From: JANQJA01 sp040880285
Lineage (GTDB): Bacteria > Pseudomonadota > Gammaproteobacteria > Pseudomonadales > Azotimanducaceae
Direction: 5' to 3'
Length of the DNA stretch: 64,000 bases
Assembly (NCBI GenBank): GCA_040880285.1
Contig: JBBDIT010000007.1
Location: 62,001-126,000 of the forward strand
This document shows positions 35,208 to 45,332 of this stretch, in pieces (the first letter of the stretch is position 1; the number at the start of each line of letters is the position of its first letter). The position numbers were made by a program, and so were the translations under genes. Under the pieces are notes generated by a model. The model did no database searches. It saw only the letters and a program-made list of their open reading frames with translations, and was not told the DNA's origin.

Positions 35208-36221
35208 TTGAACTTATTACTCATCATGCCGACCCGGTATCTCGGTAATATGGTGATTTCGATGCAGGCAATACACGCGATTCTTTCGGACAAGCACTTT
35301 GATAGCATCACGCTGCTGGTAGACGAAAGTTTCGAGGCTCTTGCACGTCTGGTATTCGGGCAAGCGTGCGATTATATCGTCTATCCGCGAGGGGCGCTCG
35401 CCCGGGGTAATGTGGTTGCGCGACTAACGACTTATTCAAGATTTATCCGTGAACTCAGGAGCGTCTACTACCAATGTGCACTCGATATCGATGGTTCAGT
35501 CGTTTCTGGCCGCGTGACCAGCTTCGCGAGGGCGCACCGCAAGGTTGGTCCGGGATTTGCCAAACGGCCACGCGCCTATGGAACGCTGGTCCCGGTCATG
35601 CGAGAGGAACATCACTGTTTCCATGATTTCGTCTTGATGGCGAGGTCAATCAACGTACCAGTCAGTTCTGACAATTACCTGGAAATACCCAGGATCGAGG
35701 GCGCGAAGCACCCGGTGGACGCACTGATTCGGCAGCCAAAAATCGCCTGTATTCATCCGTGCGCTACCAAAGACTACAAGCAATGGGACATCAGGAAGTT
35801 CGCCAGCCTCGCCGATGAACTGGCACACCGTGGGTGGTGCGTCATCATTGTCGGCGCGGGTGCCAGTGAGATGAGTCGGATTGAAACCCTGCTGGGTGCA
35901 ATGGAAACCTCACCGGTCAATGCCCATGGCGCCCTCAATCTGCTGGAGCTTGTCTATCTACTGCAAAGATCCGACGTATTTATCGGTAATGATAGCGGCC
36001 CCATGCACCTTGCTGCCGCCACAGGAATCCCCGTCATTGCGCTGTTTGGCCCCACCGAGCTGAAACGTTGGCGCCCGAAGGCGAAGGACGTCCACATCCT
36101 TAAAGGTCCATTGCCTTGTGCGCCAGGGTGCCAAACCGAAGCTTGCCTGGCTGACTACCAGTGCCTCACGTCACTCACCGTTGAACAGGTTGTGAGTGAG
36201 ACCAACCGGCTATCACCATGA
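35208..36221 (+). CDS. LPS heptosyltransferase-like glycosyltransferase (GT9)
   Basis: A 337-residue GT-B enzyme of the ADP-heptose:LPS heptosyltransferase family (WaaC/WaaF/WaaQ). The C-terminal signature FIGNDSGPMHLAAATGIPVIALFGPT is intact, and the N-terminus LLLIMPTRYLGNMVISMQAI carries the acceptor-side motif. The start is a TTG, so waaG and this gene both use that codon. It precedes the GT2 gene by about 115 bases. The exact heptose added is not evident. Confidence 0.87.
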   Translation: MNLLLIMPTRYLGNMVISMQAIHAILSDKHFDSITLLVDESFEALARLVFGQACDYIVYPRGALARGNVVARLTTYSRFIRELRSVYYQCALDIDGSVVSGRVTSFARAHRKVGPGFAKRPRAYGTLVPVMREEHHCFHDFVLMARSINVPVSSDNYLEIPRIEGAKHPVDALIRQPKIACIHPCATKDYKQWDIRKFASLADELAHRGWCVIIVGAGASEMSRIETLLGAMETSPVNAHGALNLLELVYLLQRSDVFIGNDSGPMHLAAATGIPVIALFGPTELKRWRPKAKDVHILKGPLPCAPGCQTEACLADYQCLTSLTVEQVVSETNRLSP

Positions 36222-36338
36222 CAAGCTGGATGACAGGCTCAAAGATACTCACAGACACAACGGTCATTGCCACGCAAATGGGAAATACCGGGACAGGTTG
36301 ATATACTGCAAGCACCTGATCTTACGGACTTTCATCGG

Positions 36339-37100
36339 ATGGCTCGAGTTCCAGCCACGGCGACAATCATTGCCCTGAACGAATCCGCAAATATCGTCAC
36401 CTGTATCGAGAGCGTCAGGTTCATGGAGGAAATCCTGGTAGTCGATTCAGGTAGCACCGACAATACCGTCGCGCTGGCAAAATCCGCGGGCGCAACTGTA
36501 TTGGAAAATCCCTGGCCCGGGTATGGCGCGCAAAAACAATTTGCGCTCACCCATGCCCACCATGACTGGATTTTCAGCCTCGATGCCGACGAGCGAGTCT
36601 CGAAGGAGCTCGCTGAGACCATTGTCAGGTTGTTCGAAAGTGAACCTGAGCTGCATGGATATGAAATTAATCGCCGCAATCACTTTCTCGGTCGCCCACT
36701 ACTCCACGGAGAAGGCTATCCTGACTGGTGCCTTCGACTGTTCAATAGAAAGTCCGCTTGCTGGAGCCCCGATCCGGTTCATGAACGTGTCTTATTTGAG
36801 GGCAGTAGAACGCGGCTAGAAGGTGATATCGATCATTTTTCCGATGACTCACTCAGCGAGTACCTCCTGAAGCAAAACAACTACACGACACTACAAGCCA
36901 GATACCTTCATTCCCTGGGGCAAAGGGGCAGCGTGTTCAAGCTGGCTACATCGCCGATCATGCGCTTTTTCAAGTTTTACCTGTTCAGGCTCGGATTCCT
37001 CGATGGATTGCCTGGATTCGTCCATATATCCATCGGCTGTTTCAACAGTTTCTGTAAGTACGCCAAATTACTGGAGTTGGACTTTCGGGACGATCTTTAA
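36339..37100 (+). CDS. Family 2 glycosyltransferase, WaaE/LgtF-like
   Basis: A GT-A enzyme of about 253 residues. The order ATIIALNESANI, EILVVDSGSTDNTV, ENPWPGYGAQKQF, and the metal-binding DxD in FSLDADERVS matches WaaE/KdtX and LgtF, which add glucose to the inner-core heptose. A C-terminal amphipathic portion (FFKFYLFRLGFLDGLPGFV) is typical too. I chose the ATG at 36339 directly before the first strand; the frame is open to a TTG at 36267. It ends the LPS-core cluster. Confidence 0.87.
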   Translation: MARVPATATIIALNESANIVTCIESVRFMEEILVVDSGSTDNTVALAKSAGATVLENPWPGYGAQKQFALTHAHHDWIFSLDADERVSKELAETIVRLFESEPELHGYEINRRNHFLGRPLLHGEGYPDWCLRLFNRKSACWSPDPVHERVLFEGSRTRLEGDIDHFSDDSLSEYLLKQNNYTTLQARYLHSLGQRGSVFKLATSPIMRFFKFYLFRLGFLDGLPGFVHISIGCFNSFCKYAKLLELDFRDDL

Positions 37101-37239
37101 CCGCTTCAGCCTTACCCCGCCGACCGGGCTCGCCCCGGGCCACTTGCCCTGAACTCAAAAGTCGCAGAAAATCGCCATGGTTACAAACCGAATCGTCTGG
37201 CCATGCGTCTAACCTTCCAAAATCAATTGGAAATCACCC

Positions 37240-38445
37240 GTGAAAAAACTGATTCAATTCGGCGCCCCCATAGCGATCCTGGGTGCTGGCATAGGCATCT
37301 TTGCCCTGCTGCACTGGTCGAAACCCGAACCTGAGAAGAAGGAAGAAACACCGCGTCCACTGACGGTATTTGTCGATGAAGTCCGCCAATCAGACCTCAA
37401 CCTCACCGTTGCAACCGGTGGCGAGGTCAGGGCCCGGACCGGGGTCGACCTGACAGCCCAGGTGGCGGGTCGCATCGTATCCATCTCACCGGAATTTATT
37501 GAAGGTGGCATCGTCGAGCCGGGACATGCCCTCGTCACCATCGAAGACACGGATTACCAATTAGCCTTGTCGCAAGCACAAGTCAGGGTTGCAGGCGCAA
37601 AGGTTGGCCTCCAACAGGCCCTGGCCGATGCGGATGTCGCCCGCAAACAACTGAGGGATGCGAGCAACGCCTCTGATCTGGCCCTCAGGCGGCCACAGGT
37701 TGCTGAGGCCGAGGCCAGGCTGATTGCAGCCAATGCTGACCTGCAACAGGCCCATCTCAATCTTGCAAGAACACGTATTACATTACCGTTTACGGGTCGC
37801 GTTACCTCTAAGGAAGTAGATGTCGGACAGTTCGTATCGCCTGGCACACGCCTCGGACATGCGTTTGCCACCGAGATGGTGGAAGTCCGTATTTCACTAT
37901 CGGACTCACAGTTGGCGTCGCTTGGTCTGCCCATCGGATACGTTGCCTCACCGGATGACGGTCTGCCAGTCACCTTCTCAGCCGAGGTGGCCGGCAGGAC
38001 GCAATACTGGCAGGGCCATCTGGTACGCCTGGACGCTGCCATCGACCCCAGGACACGAATGCTGTTCGGCATCGCCCAGGTCAAGTCACCCTATGAGGAC
38101 AATGTCTCGCAGTTTGGTATGCCGCTAGCGGTCGGGCTCTATGTTAACGCGGAGATTTCCGGCCAGCGGGTAAAAAATGCCAATGTAATCCCACGTGAAG
38201 CCTTGCGAGCAGGAAACAAGGTTTACCTGGTCAACTCCGAGGGTAAGCTGGAAATCCGGCAAGTCACCGTAACTCATAGTTCCACGAAGCAGGCAGTGAT
38301 TAAAGAAGGCCTTGCCGTGGGAGAACAAGTTGTCGTGTCTTCGATCCGCAACCCGATAGAGGGTATGGCGCTGGAACCGATGCAATATGCATTCGACGAA
38401 TCGGCCATCGCTGACCGTCATCGTCCACGGCCGGCGGGAGGTTAA
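37240..38445 (+). CDS. RND efflux periplasmic adaptor (membrane fusion protein)
   Basis: A 401-residue adaptor linking an inner-membrane RND pump to an outer-membrane channel. An N-terminal membrane anchor (residues 6-25) is followed by split lipoyl halves (GVDLTAQVAGRIVSISPEF and LNLARTRITLPFTGRVTSKEVDVGQFV) around a short helical hairpin rich in Ala and Gln. The beta-barrel and proximal domains follow. Three bases separate it from the pump gene. No outer-membrane factor gene is adjacent, so a shared TolC-like channel is expected. Confidence 0.9.
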   Translation: MKKLIQFGAPIAILGAGIGIFALLHWSKPEPEKKEETPRPLTVFVDEVRQSDLNLTVATGGEVRARTGVDLTAQVAGRIVSISPEFIEGGIVEPGHALVTIEDTDYQLALSQAQVRVAGAKVGLQQALADADVARKQLRDASNASDLALRRPQVAEAEARLIAANADLQQAHLNLARTRITLPFTGRVTSKEVDVGQFVSPGTRLGHAFATEMVEVRISLSDSQLASLGLPIGYVASPDDGLPVTFSAEVAGRTQYWQGHLVRLDAAIDPRTRMLFGIAQVKSPYEDNVSQFGMPLAVGLYVNAEISGQRVKNANVIPREALRAGNKVYLVNSEGKLEIRQVTVTHSSTKQAVIKEGLAVGEQVVVSSIRNPIEGMALEPMQYAFDESAIADRHRPRPAGG

Positions 38446-38448
38446 ACC

Positions 38449-41400
38449 ATGCACACACTGATCGCATGGTGGGCACGCAATCCCGTTGCCGCTAATCTCT
38501 TAATGGTGGGTATCCTGCTGGCCGGGTTTCTGGGTTTTATATCGATGGAACGGGAAGCTTTCCCCGTCTTCAAGCCGAGCCAGGTCTCTATTGAAGTCGC
38601 ATGGCCGGGTGCGGCACCACAAGAAGTTGAGGAACAGATTGTCATCAGGATCGAGCAGGCGCTAAAGAATCTCGACAATGTCTACCGGATCTACTCAACC
38701 GCGGAAGAAGGATTTGCACGCCTCGAAGTCTATACATTACCCTCCAATGATCTCGAATCTTTCCTGAATGATGTCAAGAACACAGTCGACGCTGTGAACT
38801 CGCTGCCCCGTGATATCGAAAACCCCCGCGTACGGCGCGTCGAATTCCGCGACGAAATGATGCGCGTCGCGGTCCACGGCTTTATTGGCGAGAAAGCGCT
38901 CAACAGGCTGGCAGAGGACCTGCGTGACGAGATCGCGATGTTGCCCCACGTTTCGCTGGTTGAATTGTTCGGCACGAGACGAGAAGAAGTGTCTATCGAA
39001 TTGTCTGAACAGGACATGCGTCGTTATGGTCTCAGTTTTACCGAAGTCAGCGAAGCCATTCGCGGCAGCTCGATCAATCTTTCGTCCGGTCGTATCCGAA
39101 CCGAGACAGGTGATGTGCTACTTCGGGCACGCAACATTGCCAATACGGAAGAAGAATTCGGTCGCATAATTATTCGACAAACGGATGACGGCGCAACCGT
39201 GCGTCTTGCGGACGTGGCACGAATTGTAGATGGGTTCGAGGACAATGAAATTCTTGCCACCATGGATGGAGAACCGGCGGTCCTGCTGCAAATCCTGGCT
39301 ACCGATAATATGCAGGTGGTCAAGTCCAGTGATGCCGTCAGGGCCTGGATGAAGCAAACCCAACCCAAATTACCACAGGGCGTCAGTCTCTCACTCTGGT
39401 TTGATACCGCGGACATGTACAAGAGCCGCATGGGAACGATCAGCAAGTCGGCCTATCTTGGTCTTGTGCTGGTGTTCATCATACTCATACTTTCATTGCG
39501 TCCACAGGTCGCGCTTTGGGTAACGGTGGGTATTGGCGTTTCATTTCTTGGCGCCTTTGCGCTACTACCCGCCAATGATGTTTCCCTCAACATCATGTCG
39601 ACGTTCGCATTCCTGCTGGTGCTGGGCATTGTGGTCGACGACGCCATCGTCGTCGGTGAAAGCATTCACCAACATAGCCACACCATGGGCGGTGGACTCG
39701 CGGGCGCAATAGAGGGCGCATCCGTGGTCGCCAAGCCCGTTTTCTTTGCGGTACTGACTACCATGGTCGCATTTGCGCCCTGGTTCTTCCTTTCCTCGGA
39801 AGGAGCCCAGATGACCCGCCAGTTTTCTATTGTGATCACACTGGCGCTGACCGTCTCTCTGATCGAAGCATTTCTGATCCTGCCTGCTCACCTCAATAAC
39901 CTTAAACATCGGGAACACCTCGGTCGACTTGCGTCACTGCAAAAGAAATTCGAGGAAGGCATTGTGGCATTCGGCCACAATTACTATCGCCGCTGGGTCG
40001 ACACTGCCGTGAAACATCGCTACCTGACCACCAGCCTGTTTATCACCGCCTTCATCGTCAGTATCGGGATCTTTTCCAGCGGCTGGGTGAAATTTGCGTT
40101 CATGCCGGAAGTTGAGAACGAAATCATCTATGTCAATGTGGTACTGCCCACCGGCACGCCCTACGAGAGGGCCTTGTCGGTGCTTGACCAGTTACAGCAA
40201 GCCGAACGCAAACTGATCGAGGAGGTCGATGCCCGGGCGAAGGTTGAAGGGGGGTCCGGGAAACTGATCGAGGGCTGGTATACACGATCTCGCCGTGACA
40301 GCGTTATCGCCATTGTAAAACTCGCTCCACCGGAGATACGCGACCTGTCTGCCAAAGAAGCCGCCACCAGACTTCGCGAACTGGTGGGCGAAATACCTGA
40401 CGCTGATGAAATCCAGGTGAACTATACGCTGAACGACTCGACTCCACAGGTCAGCTTTGTGCTTCGCCACAAGGATATGGAGACGCTCCGCGCTGCCAGC
40501 AATGAGATGCAAAAGCAACTGCACCAGTATGACGGAACCTACTATGTACGCGATAACTTGCGCGGCGAGTCTGACGAGTTGCACATGAAATTGCTGCCGG
40601 GTGCCGACAAGCTCGGCATAACCCTGGCGGAGGTATCACGGCAGGTTCGACAGGCTTACTTCGGCGAGGAGGTACAGCGCCTGCCACGCGAAAATGGCGA
40701 TGTCAAAGTCATGGTCCGCTATCCGCGGGAACAACGTTACAGCCTGGAGAGCCTGAACAACTTCCGCGTGCGTACGAATGAAGGCCGTGAACTGCCGCTC
40801 ATGTCGATTGTTGAGGTGGAAGTGGCAAGCGGCGTTCAACATATCCAGCGACGCGACGGCGAACGAATGGTACGGGTGACCGCCGAGGTGGACAGCAGCT
40901 TGATGAGCGACATCAACAAGGATATGAAAGAAAATTTCATACCGGAGCTCAAGCAGCGTTATCCGGGCCTTATCATGGGAGTCAGCGGTAGCGCCGAGGC
41001 AGAAGAGCAATTTATGGCGGAAATCATGGCGCTCTACCTGGTCGCGCTGTTTGTGATGTACATGCTGATTGCGATTGCATTCCACTCTTACTGGTTGCCA
41101 TTACTGGTGATGACCGCCATTCCGTTCGGTTTTATGGGTGCAGTTTATGGGCACCTCTTCTTCGGCGTTTCCCTCGCAATGTTTTCGTACTTCGGAATTG
41201 GCGCCGCCGCTGGTGTTGTGGTTAACGATAACCTGGTACTGGTAGATTACATCGAGCGATTGCAGGAAAAGGGCAAAACGGCGATCGAGGCAGTGGTCGA
41301 TGCAGGGGTTGCACGCTTTCGACCCATTCTCTTAACGACATTGACCACATTTATCGGCCTCATGCCGATCATGGCCGAACGCTCAACGGATGCTCAATTC

Positions 41401-41577
41401 CTCAAGCCAGCAGTTCTGGCGTTGGCTTTTGGCGTCCTGTTCGCGTTGTTCGTTACCCTTTTTATGGTTCCGGCGCTCTATTGCATCGGTGAAGACATAC
41501 GGTCGGGGCTCGCGAGGCTCAGGGTATTGGCGAAACATCAATTGAATTCTGCAATCAAGGGATTAGCACAGGAATAA
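38449..41577 (+). CDS. RND family efflux pump, inner membrane subunit
   Basis: A 1042-residue proton-driven exporter of the AcrB/hydrophobe-amphiphile group. It has 12 membrane segments with two large periplasmic loops. The proton-relay acidic pair lies in TM4 as GIVVDDAIVVGE, and the N-terminal WWARNPVAANLLM is typical of the group related to CusA/MdtB-like uncharacterised pumps. The conserved second-half motif GVVVNDNLVLVDYIE carries Asn-Asp instead of the usual pattern. The substrate is not predictable. It is in an operon with the adaptor. Confidence 0.92.
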   Translation: MHTLIAWWARNPVAANLLMVGILLAGFLGFISMEREAFPVFKPSQVSIEVAWPGAAPQEVEEQIVIRIEQALKNLDNVYRIYSTAEEGFARLEVYTLPSNDLESFLNDVKNTVDAVNSLPRDIENPRVRRVEFRDEMMRVAVHGFIGEKALNRLAEDLRDEIAMLPHVSLVELFGTRREEVSIELSEQDMRRYGLSFTEVSEAIRGSSINLSSGRIRTETGDVLLRARNIANTEEEFGRIIIRQTDDGATVRLADVARIVDGFEDNEILATMDGEPAVLLQILATDNMQVVKSSDAVRAWMKQTQPKLPQGVSLSLWFDTADMYKSRMGTISKSAYLGLVLVFIILILSLRPQVALWVTVGIGVSFLGAFALLPANDVSLNIMSTFAFLLVLGIVVDDAIVVGESIHQHSHTMGGGLAGAIEGASVVAKPVFFAVLTTMVAFAPWFFLSSEGAQMTRQFSIVITLALTVSLIEAFLILPAHLNNLKHREHLGRLASLQKKFEEGIVAFGHNYYRRWVDTAVKHRYLTTSLFITAFIVSIGIFSSGWVKFAFMPEVENEIIYVNVVLPTGTPYERALSVLDQLQQAERKLIEEVDARAKVEGGSGKLIEGWYTRSRRDSVIAIVKLAPPEIRDLSAKEAATRLRELVGEIPDADEIQVNYTLNDSTPQVSFVLRHKDMETLRAASNEMQKQLHQYDGTYYVRDNLRGESDELHMKLLPGADKLGITLAEVSRQVRQAYFGEEVQRLPRENGDVKVMVRYPREQRYSLESLNNFRVRTNEGRELPLMSIVEVEVASGVQHIQRRDGERMVRVTAEVDSSLMSDINKDMKENFIPELKQRYPGLIMGVSGSAEAEEQFMAEIMALYLVALFVMYMLIAIAFHSYWLPLLVMTAIPFGFMGAVYGHLFFGVSLAMFSYFGIGAAAGVVVNDNLVLVDYIERLQEKGKTAIEAVVDAGVARFRPILLTTLTTFIGLMPIMAERSTDAQFLKPAVLALAFGVLFALFVTLFMVPALYCIGEDIRSGLARLRVLAKHQLNSAIKGLAQE

Positions 41578-41618
41578 GCCGCAGCAAACTGGGATAGACA
41601 CAGGCAAAAAGAAAACGT

Positions 41619-42494
41619 TTACGCGCTGTAAGCCTGTGTGAAACGTTTCAGTTGGTTATATCGGATCATGGACTGGATCTCTCTAACGTAAGCCAGTCCA
41701 CGCTCTGAGTAGCGAACAAGGCCCCCGGCCAATGCTTCACCTGATACCGGTTGCTGTGCTCGCCTTGCGCTGGCACGCATGTGACGCAATTCCTCGTAAG
41801 CGATGTGCGTGTTAATCGTGCGGATATAATATCGCACACCTTCTTCCACACTATCGAACATGGCAACCTCGTGATCCCGGCCCTCATCACGATGCAGCGG
41901 AGTCATACCGCAGCCCTCAAAAAAGCACCAGATACCGAAAAAGTTATTTCCTTCCCTGGCAAATCGCGACGTGCCCCAGCCGGATTCCTTCGCGGCCTGT
42001 GCCAGCACCAGCGATGCGGGTACGATATCGACACGAAGCAACATACGACCAACCCGCTCTGCCTGTGAGCCCCTGGCAACAGAAACCGCGTAACGCTTCT
42101 CGACCTTCTTGAGTTCCACCAGCTGACCGGCAGTCAACGCCTGGCCATCCAACAATCGCCTGGCCAGGCCAAGCAACCAGGCTCGTTCACGGACGACCTC
42201 ACGATTGGCCTCATGAATCATCGGTAGCAGATAGTCATAAAAGGCTTTCTTACGAGTTTCCGCCTCCCGATGACGACTGAAGTCAGGTGGCGTATAGACG
42301 CCCGCGCGACCGATAGAGACAGCAGGCGGGTGGTAGGCTGGCGTGGTACTGACGACAGCGTCAGGCGCCTTGCTGCTAGTGGCCATTTCTGCGTCCGTCG
42401 GACCCTGCAGGTTGACAGACAGGGGTTTTGCACCGAGAACACTGAGCAGTGCGAGCAGTACCAGGCTATTCAATTGGGTGGCTGAAAGCTTCAT
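41619..42494 (-). CDS. Bax-like glucosaminidase-domain protein
   Basis: A 291-residue exported protein with an N-terminal hydrophobic signal (about residues 8-25). The mannosyl-glycoprotein endo-beta-N-acetylglucosaminidase (peptidoglycan hydrolase) domain is recognisable in VPASLVLAQAAKESGWGTSRFAREGNNFFG, with the catalytic Glu in AKESGWG. The flanking layout (IHEANREVVRERAWLL before, SVEEGVRYYIRTINTH after) matches the Escherichia coli Bax family. It probably trims peptidoglycan in the periplasm. Confidence 0.87.
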   Translation of the reverse strand: MKLSATQLNSLVLLALLSVLGAKPLSVNLQGPTDAEMATSSKAPDAVVSTTPAYHPPAVSIGRAGVYTPPDFSRHREAETRKKAFYDYLLPMIHEANREVVRERAWLLGLARRLLDGQALTAGQLVELKKVEKRYAVSVARGSQAERVGRMLLRVDIVPASLVLAQAAKESGWGTSRFAREGNNFFGIWCFFEGCGMTPLHRDEGRDHEVAMFDSVEEGVRYYIRTINTHIAYEELRHMRASARRAQQPVSGEALAGGLVRYSERGLAYVREIQSMIRYNQLKRFTQAYSA

Positions 42495-42651
42495 AACTGG
42501 GAGCGCATTTTAGGGGAAAAATGGAGATATCTCCAGACTCTTTACAAACCTTCATAATTGTAATGGCGGCCCTTACATTCAGGTCAAAAACCATAGAAAA
42601 TCAATGCGTTAAGAATCTTCGACCTGGGCCAGGTGTTGGCCTCAACCTACT

Positions 42652-43167
42652 ATGCGCCTATTTTTTGCCTTACAACCCGATGCCGAAACCAGCCTCGACG
42701 TTATTTCATTCCGGGACAGCACGCTACCACCGCTGGATCGGCCTGTACCGATTGCCAACCTGCATGTGACCCTGGCTTTTCTCGGGGAAGTTACGGAGAG
42801 CCGGCTGGAACAATTGTTCGACCTGGCCTCCGGGGTGTCGATGACACCTTTCGAAATTACTTTCGATGAACTCGGCTACTGGCCAAAACCGCGCATTCTC
42901 TGGATTGGTGCCAGCCATACTCCAGCAATCCTGTTGGATGTCGTCCGGCAACTCACCGGCGTTGCCAGAGGTCTTCACATACCCATGCAAAAGCGCCTTT
43001 ACCGGGCGCACATCACCATTGCACGTAATTGCCGGACGCCACCACCGGCGAGCGCCCTGCCGCCGCACATTGCAGCCCGCTTTACCGCATTTACCCTGTT
43101 TTGTTCCCGCAGGACCAAATCCGGCGTTCGGTACGAGGCGCTGGGGGACTTCAATAGCCGTGACTAG
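42652..43167 (+). CDS. thpR: RNA 2',3'-cyclic phosphodiesterase (2H family)
   Basis: A 171-residue 2H phosphoesterase, historically called 2'-5' RNA ligase. Both histidine motifs are present: LHVTLAF (His38, Thr40) and RAHITIAR (near residue 122). The N-terminus RLFFALQPD is the standard opening. It opens 2',3'-cyclic phosphates; its biological substrate in bacteria is poorly known. It is followed by 12 bases and then the end of the convergent GPH transporter. Confidence 0.9.
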   Translation: MRLFFALQPDAETSLDVISFRDSTLPPLDRPVPIANLHVTLAFLGEVTESRLEQLFDLASGVSMTPFEITFDELGYWPKPRILWIGASHTPAILLDVVRQLTGVARGLHIPMQKRLYRAHITIARNCRTPPPASALPPHIAARFTAFTLFCSRRTKSGVRYEALGDFNSRD

Positions 43168-43179
43168 CCGTGTGTGTGG

Positions 43180-44694
43180 CTAAAGAACCGGGGGACCGGG
43201 CGTCACGGCCCGCTCCGTCGCCGCACGCTTCTCGGACAGCGCTGCCTGAATCTCTGCATGCCGGGACCGGGTGAGATTGAATTTGACGTAGAACAGGATG
43301 GCAATCGCGCCGGGAATTACCGACACCGGACCCTCGATCAGCCCTAACTGTACTATCGTGTCATAGGGCACGGTACCCGGCTCAGCACCCACCGGAAACT
43401 CGATCAGATCGATTCCGATACCCGCCAGCAGGTGCCCGAGACCGGACGAGGCCTTGGCAAAAAATGACCGGGCAGCATAGAACATGCCCTCCTGGCGTCG
43501 TCCGGTAATGAGTTCATGTTCATCGGCAATGTCTGCCAACACCGACATAACACTGATTAACAGAATCACACCAAAACTGATGGTGACAAGATTAAAAAGG
43601 ATCAGCGTGGGTAGCAGCGCCGATGTGTGATTTTCTGGAAACCAGCCAATTAATCTGAGCAATACCGGCGATGTTGCAAACAGAAGAAGCGCAATCAGAC
43701 AACCAATGATGACCGGTTTCTTCTCAAAACGATCATGTAAAGGTGCGGTCACAACAAACCCGATAATCGGGGCAATTACCAGGAACAAAGGGATAAAACG
43801 GATCTGTTCAGGTACCAGTTCCCAGAAATAGGTGTTTACATGTAGGGAAATGGTATCGCGAATCCCGAGCGTCGCACTCAGCAACAGGTATCCGATCAAT
43901 AGCATCCGATAGTTGCGGTTATTGAACGCGTCGATGCAGTCGCCGATAAAATTCCTTAGCGTCAACGATTCCTGTCCTTCCACATTGACTGACAACAGGG
44001 GTACCACTTTCATCGTGGTAATCGTGGAGTACAGCATGATTGCTCCGCCTATAAGTGCCGCGAATACAGCAAATGTCGGATAGCCCACAGGATTGAGCAT
44101 GCCATTTTCAAACTCCGGCGTGGATGCGAAGAAGAACGTATAGGCAATGAACAGGGTTGCGATACCACCAATTGCGCCCCAGAGCGTGTTGATGCTCATT
44201 ACCCGGGTTCGTTCCGTGAAATCGGCTGACAATTCCGCCCCCAGCGCCAGATGGGGCACATGATAGAGGGTCATGCAGGTGCGCATGGAAATCGTCAGGA
44301 ACGTCAGCCAAAGAAACAGACCGAATTCGCCAAAGGCGGCAGGGGGCGAATAGATAAAAAAGAGCGCCGCCATAACCGGTACAGGAGCTGAAAACATGAA
44401 CGGGTGGCGACGTCCCAGCTTCGAACGCCAACGGTCAGACCAGGCGCCAACCAATGGATCCGTTAGCGCATCGAAAAAGAGTGCGATCGTAATGGCGAGA
44501 CCCGCCAAGGTGCCGGAAACGCCAAGAATGTTCGTGTAAAAGAAGAAGTTAAACGAATTAAAAGCGATGCTTATTATCGTTTCCGCTGCCGAGCCGATTG
44601 AATAGTTGATTTTCATGCCAAGCGGTACTCGCCCGGAATAGGCGCTCGTACCGCGATCACGGGCCTCAGTATTCGCCAGGAGGACTTCGCTCAT
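43180..44694 (-). CDS. MFS transporter of the GPH family, second member
   Basis: A 504-residue transporter with about 12 membrane segments. The signature DALTDPLVGAWSDRWRSKLGRRHPFMF matches the GPH family and aligns with the first GPH protein in this window, though sequences are clearly diverged. No sugar-cleaving enzyme is near. Some GPH-like proteins in marine bacteria accompany lipid or steroid catabolism, so sugar transport should not be assumed. Confidence 0.87.
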   Translation of the reverse strand: MSEVLLANTEARDRGTSAYSGRVPLGMKINYSIGSAAETIISIAFNSFNFFFYTNILGVSGTLAGLAITIALFFDALTDPLVGAWSDRWRSKLGRRHPFMFSAPVPVMAALFFIYSPPAAFGEFGLFLWLTFLTISMRTCMTLYHVPHLALGAELSADFTERTRVMSINTLWGAIGGIATLFIAYTFFFASTPEFENGMLNPVGYPTFAVFAALIGGAIMLYSTITTMKVVPLLSVNVEGQESLTLRNFIGDCIDAFNNRNYRMLLIGYLLLSATLGIRDTISLHVNTYFWELVPEQIRFIPLFLVIAPIIGFVVTAPLHDRFEKKPVIIGCLIALLLFATSPVLLRLIGWFPENHTSALLPTLILFNLVTISFGVILLISVMSVLADIADEHELITGRRQEGMFYAARSFFAKASSGLGHLLAGIGIDLIEFPVGAEPGTVPYDTIVQLGLIEGPVSVIPGAIAILFYVKFNLTRSRHAEIQAALSEKRAATERAVTPGPPVL

Positions 44695-44885
44695 ATTGAT
44701 TACAACCAGATGGACGCGGCCACTAAAGCATTTTTATCGAGCTCAATCAATGACCGGGGTCATGCTCACACCGCACTAATTAGTCTATCGAACCGCGCCA
44801 GAAATTTGATATCACAGCAATACCATTAATGACTGGAGTCAGTTACTATCAAGCCTGCCACGCTCTGGAAAAGGAGTTCTAACGA

Positions 44886-45260
44886 GTGCCATATGAGTTC
44901 AACATTGATCACGAGAGGAGGCTCGTCATACGAAAAACCTGGGGTGTATTTACAGAAACCGAACTTGCCTCAGCAAGGGAAGAGTACGCCTCGATCCCCG
45001 AGATCAAACGTTATCACGAGCTGTTTGATTTTCTCGAAGTAACCGCCTATGAGGTCAGGTCCCGCACCATCACATCCCTGGGACTGGCAGACTCGTCACT
45101 GCCAAGGGATTTCTCAGACAAAAAAATCGCTCTGGTTGCATTGCAAAATTCGGTGGTCTGGGGGCTCCTTCGGATGTACTCGAGCTATGAAAATGGTGCC
45201 ACGGCCGAGTTTCGGATGTTCGGCAATTTGATCGAAGCAGAAAGCTGGCTTGCCGAATAG
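44886..45260 (+). CDS. Hypothetical protein, SpoIIAA/STAS-like fold
   Basis: A 124-residue cytoplasmic protein with an alternating beta/alpha pattern (LVIRKTWGVFTETELASA, then YHELFDFLEVTAYEVRS) resembling SpoIIAA-like (STAS) proteins of unknown role. The GTG start at 44886 has AAGGAG 11 bases upstream, which decides it. It stands alone, divergent from the GPH transporter. Confidence 0.6.
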   Translation: MPYEFNIDHERRLVIRKTWGVFTETELASAREEYASIPEIKRYHELFDFLEVTAYEVRSRTITSLGLADSSLPRDFSDKKIALVALQNSVVWGLLRMYSSYENGATAEFRMFGNLIEAESWLAE

Positions 45261-45332
45261 CCACGCTCTGAAACCTCACAGGAATGTAATGCCGCCTGGG
45301 TCGCACAATCCGGCAAATTAGATCGATGTCAC

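Noticed and set aside
36218..36301. 27-codon ORF overlapping the GT9 stop by ATGA
   Set aside because: Too short, no family, and the overlap can occur by chance; the GT2 gene has its own start downstream.
41598..41639. 8-bp inverted repeat at the end of the RND operon
   Set aside because: Long loop, partly inside the Bax coding region and no T tract, so neither terminator nor operator can be supported.
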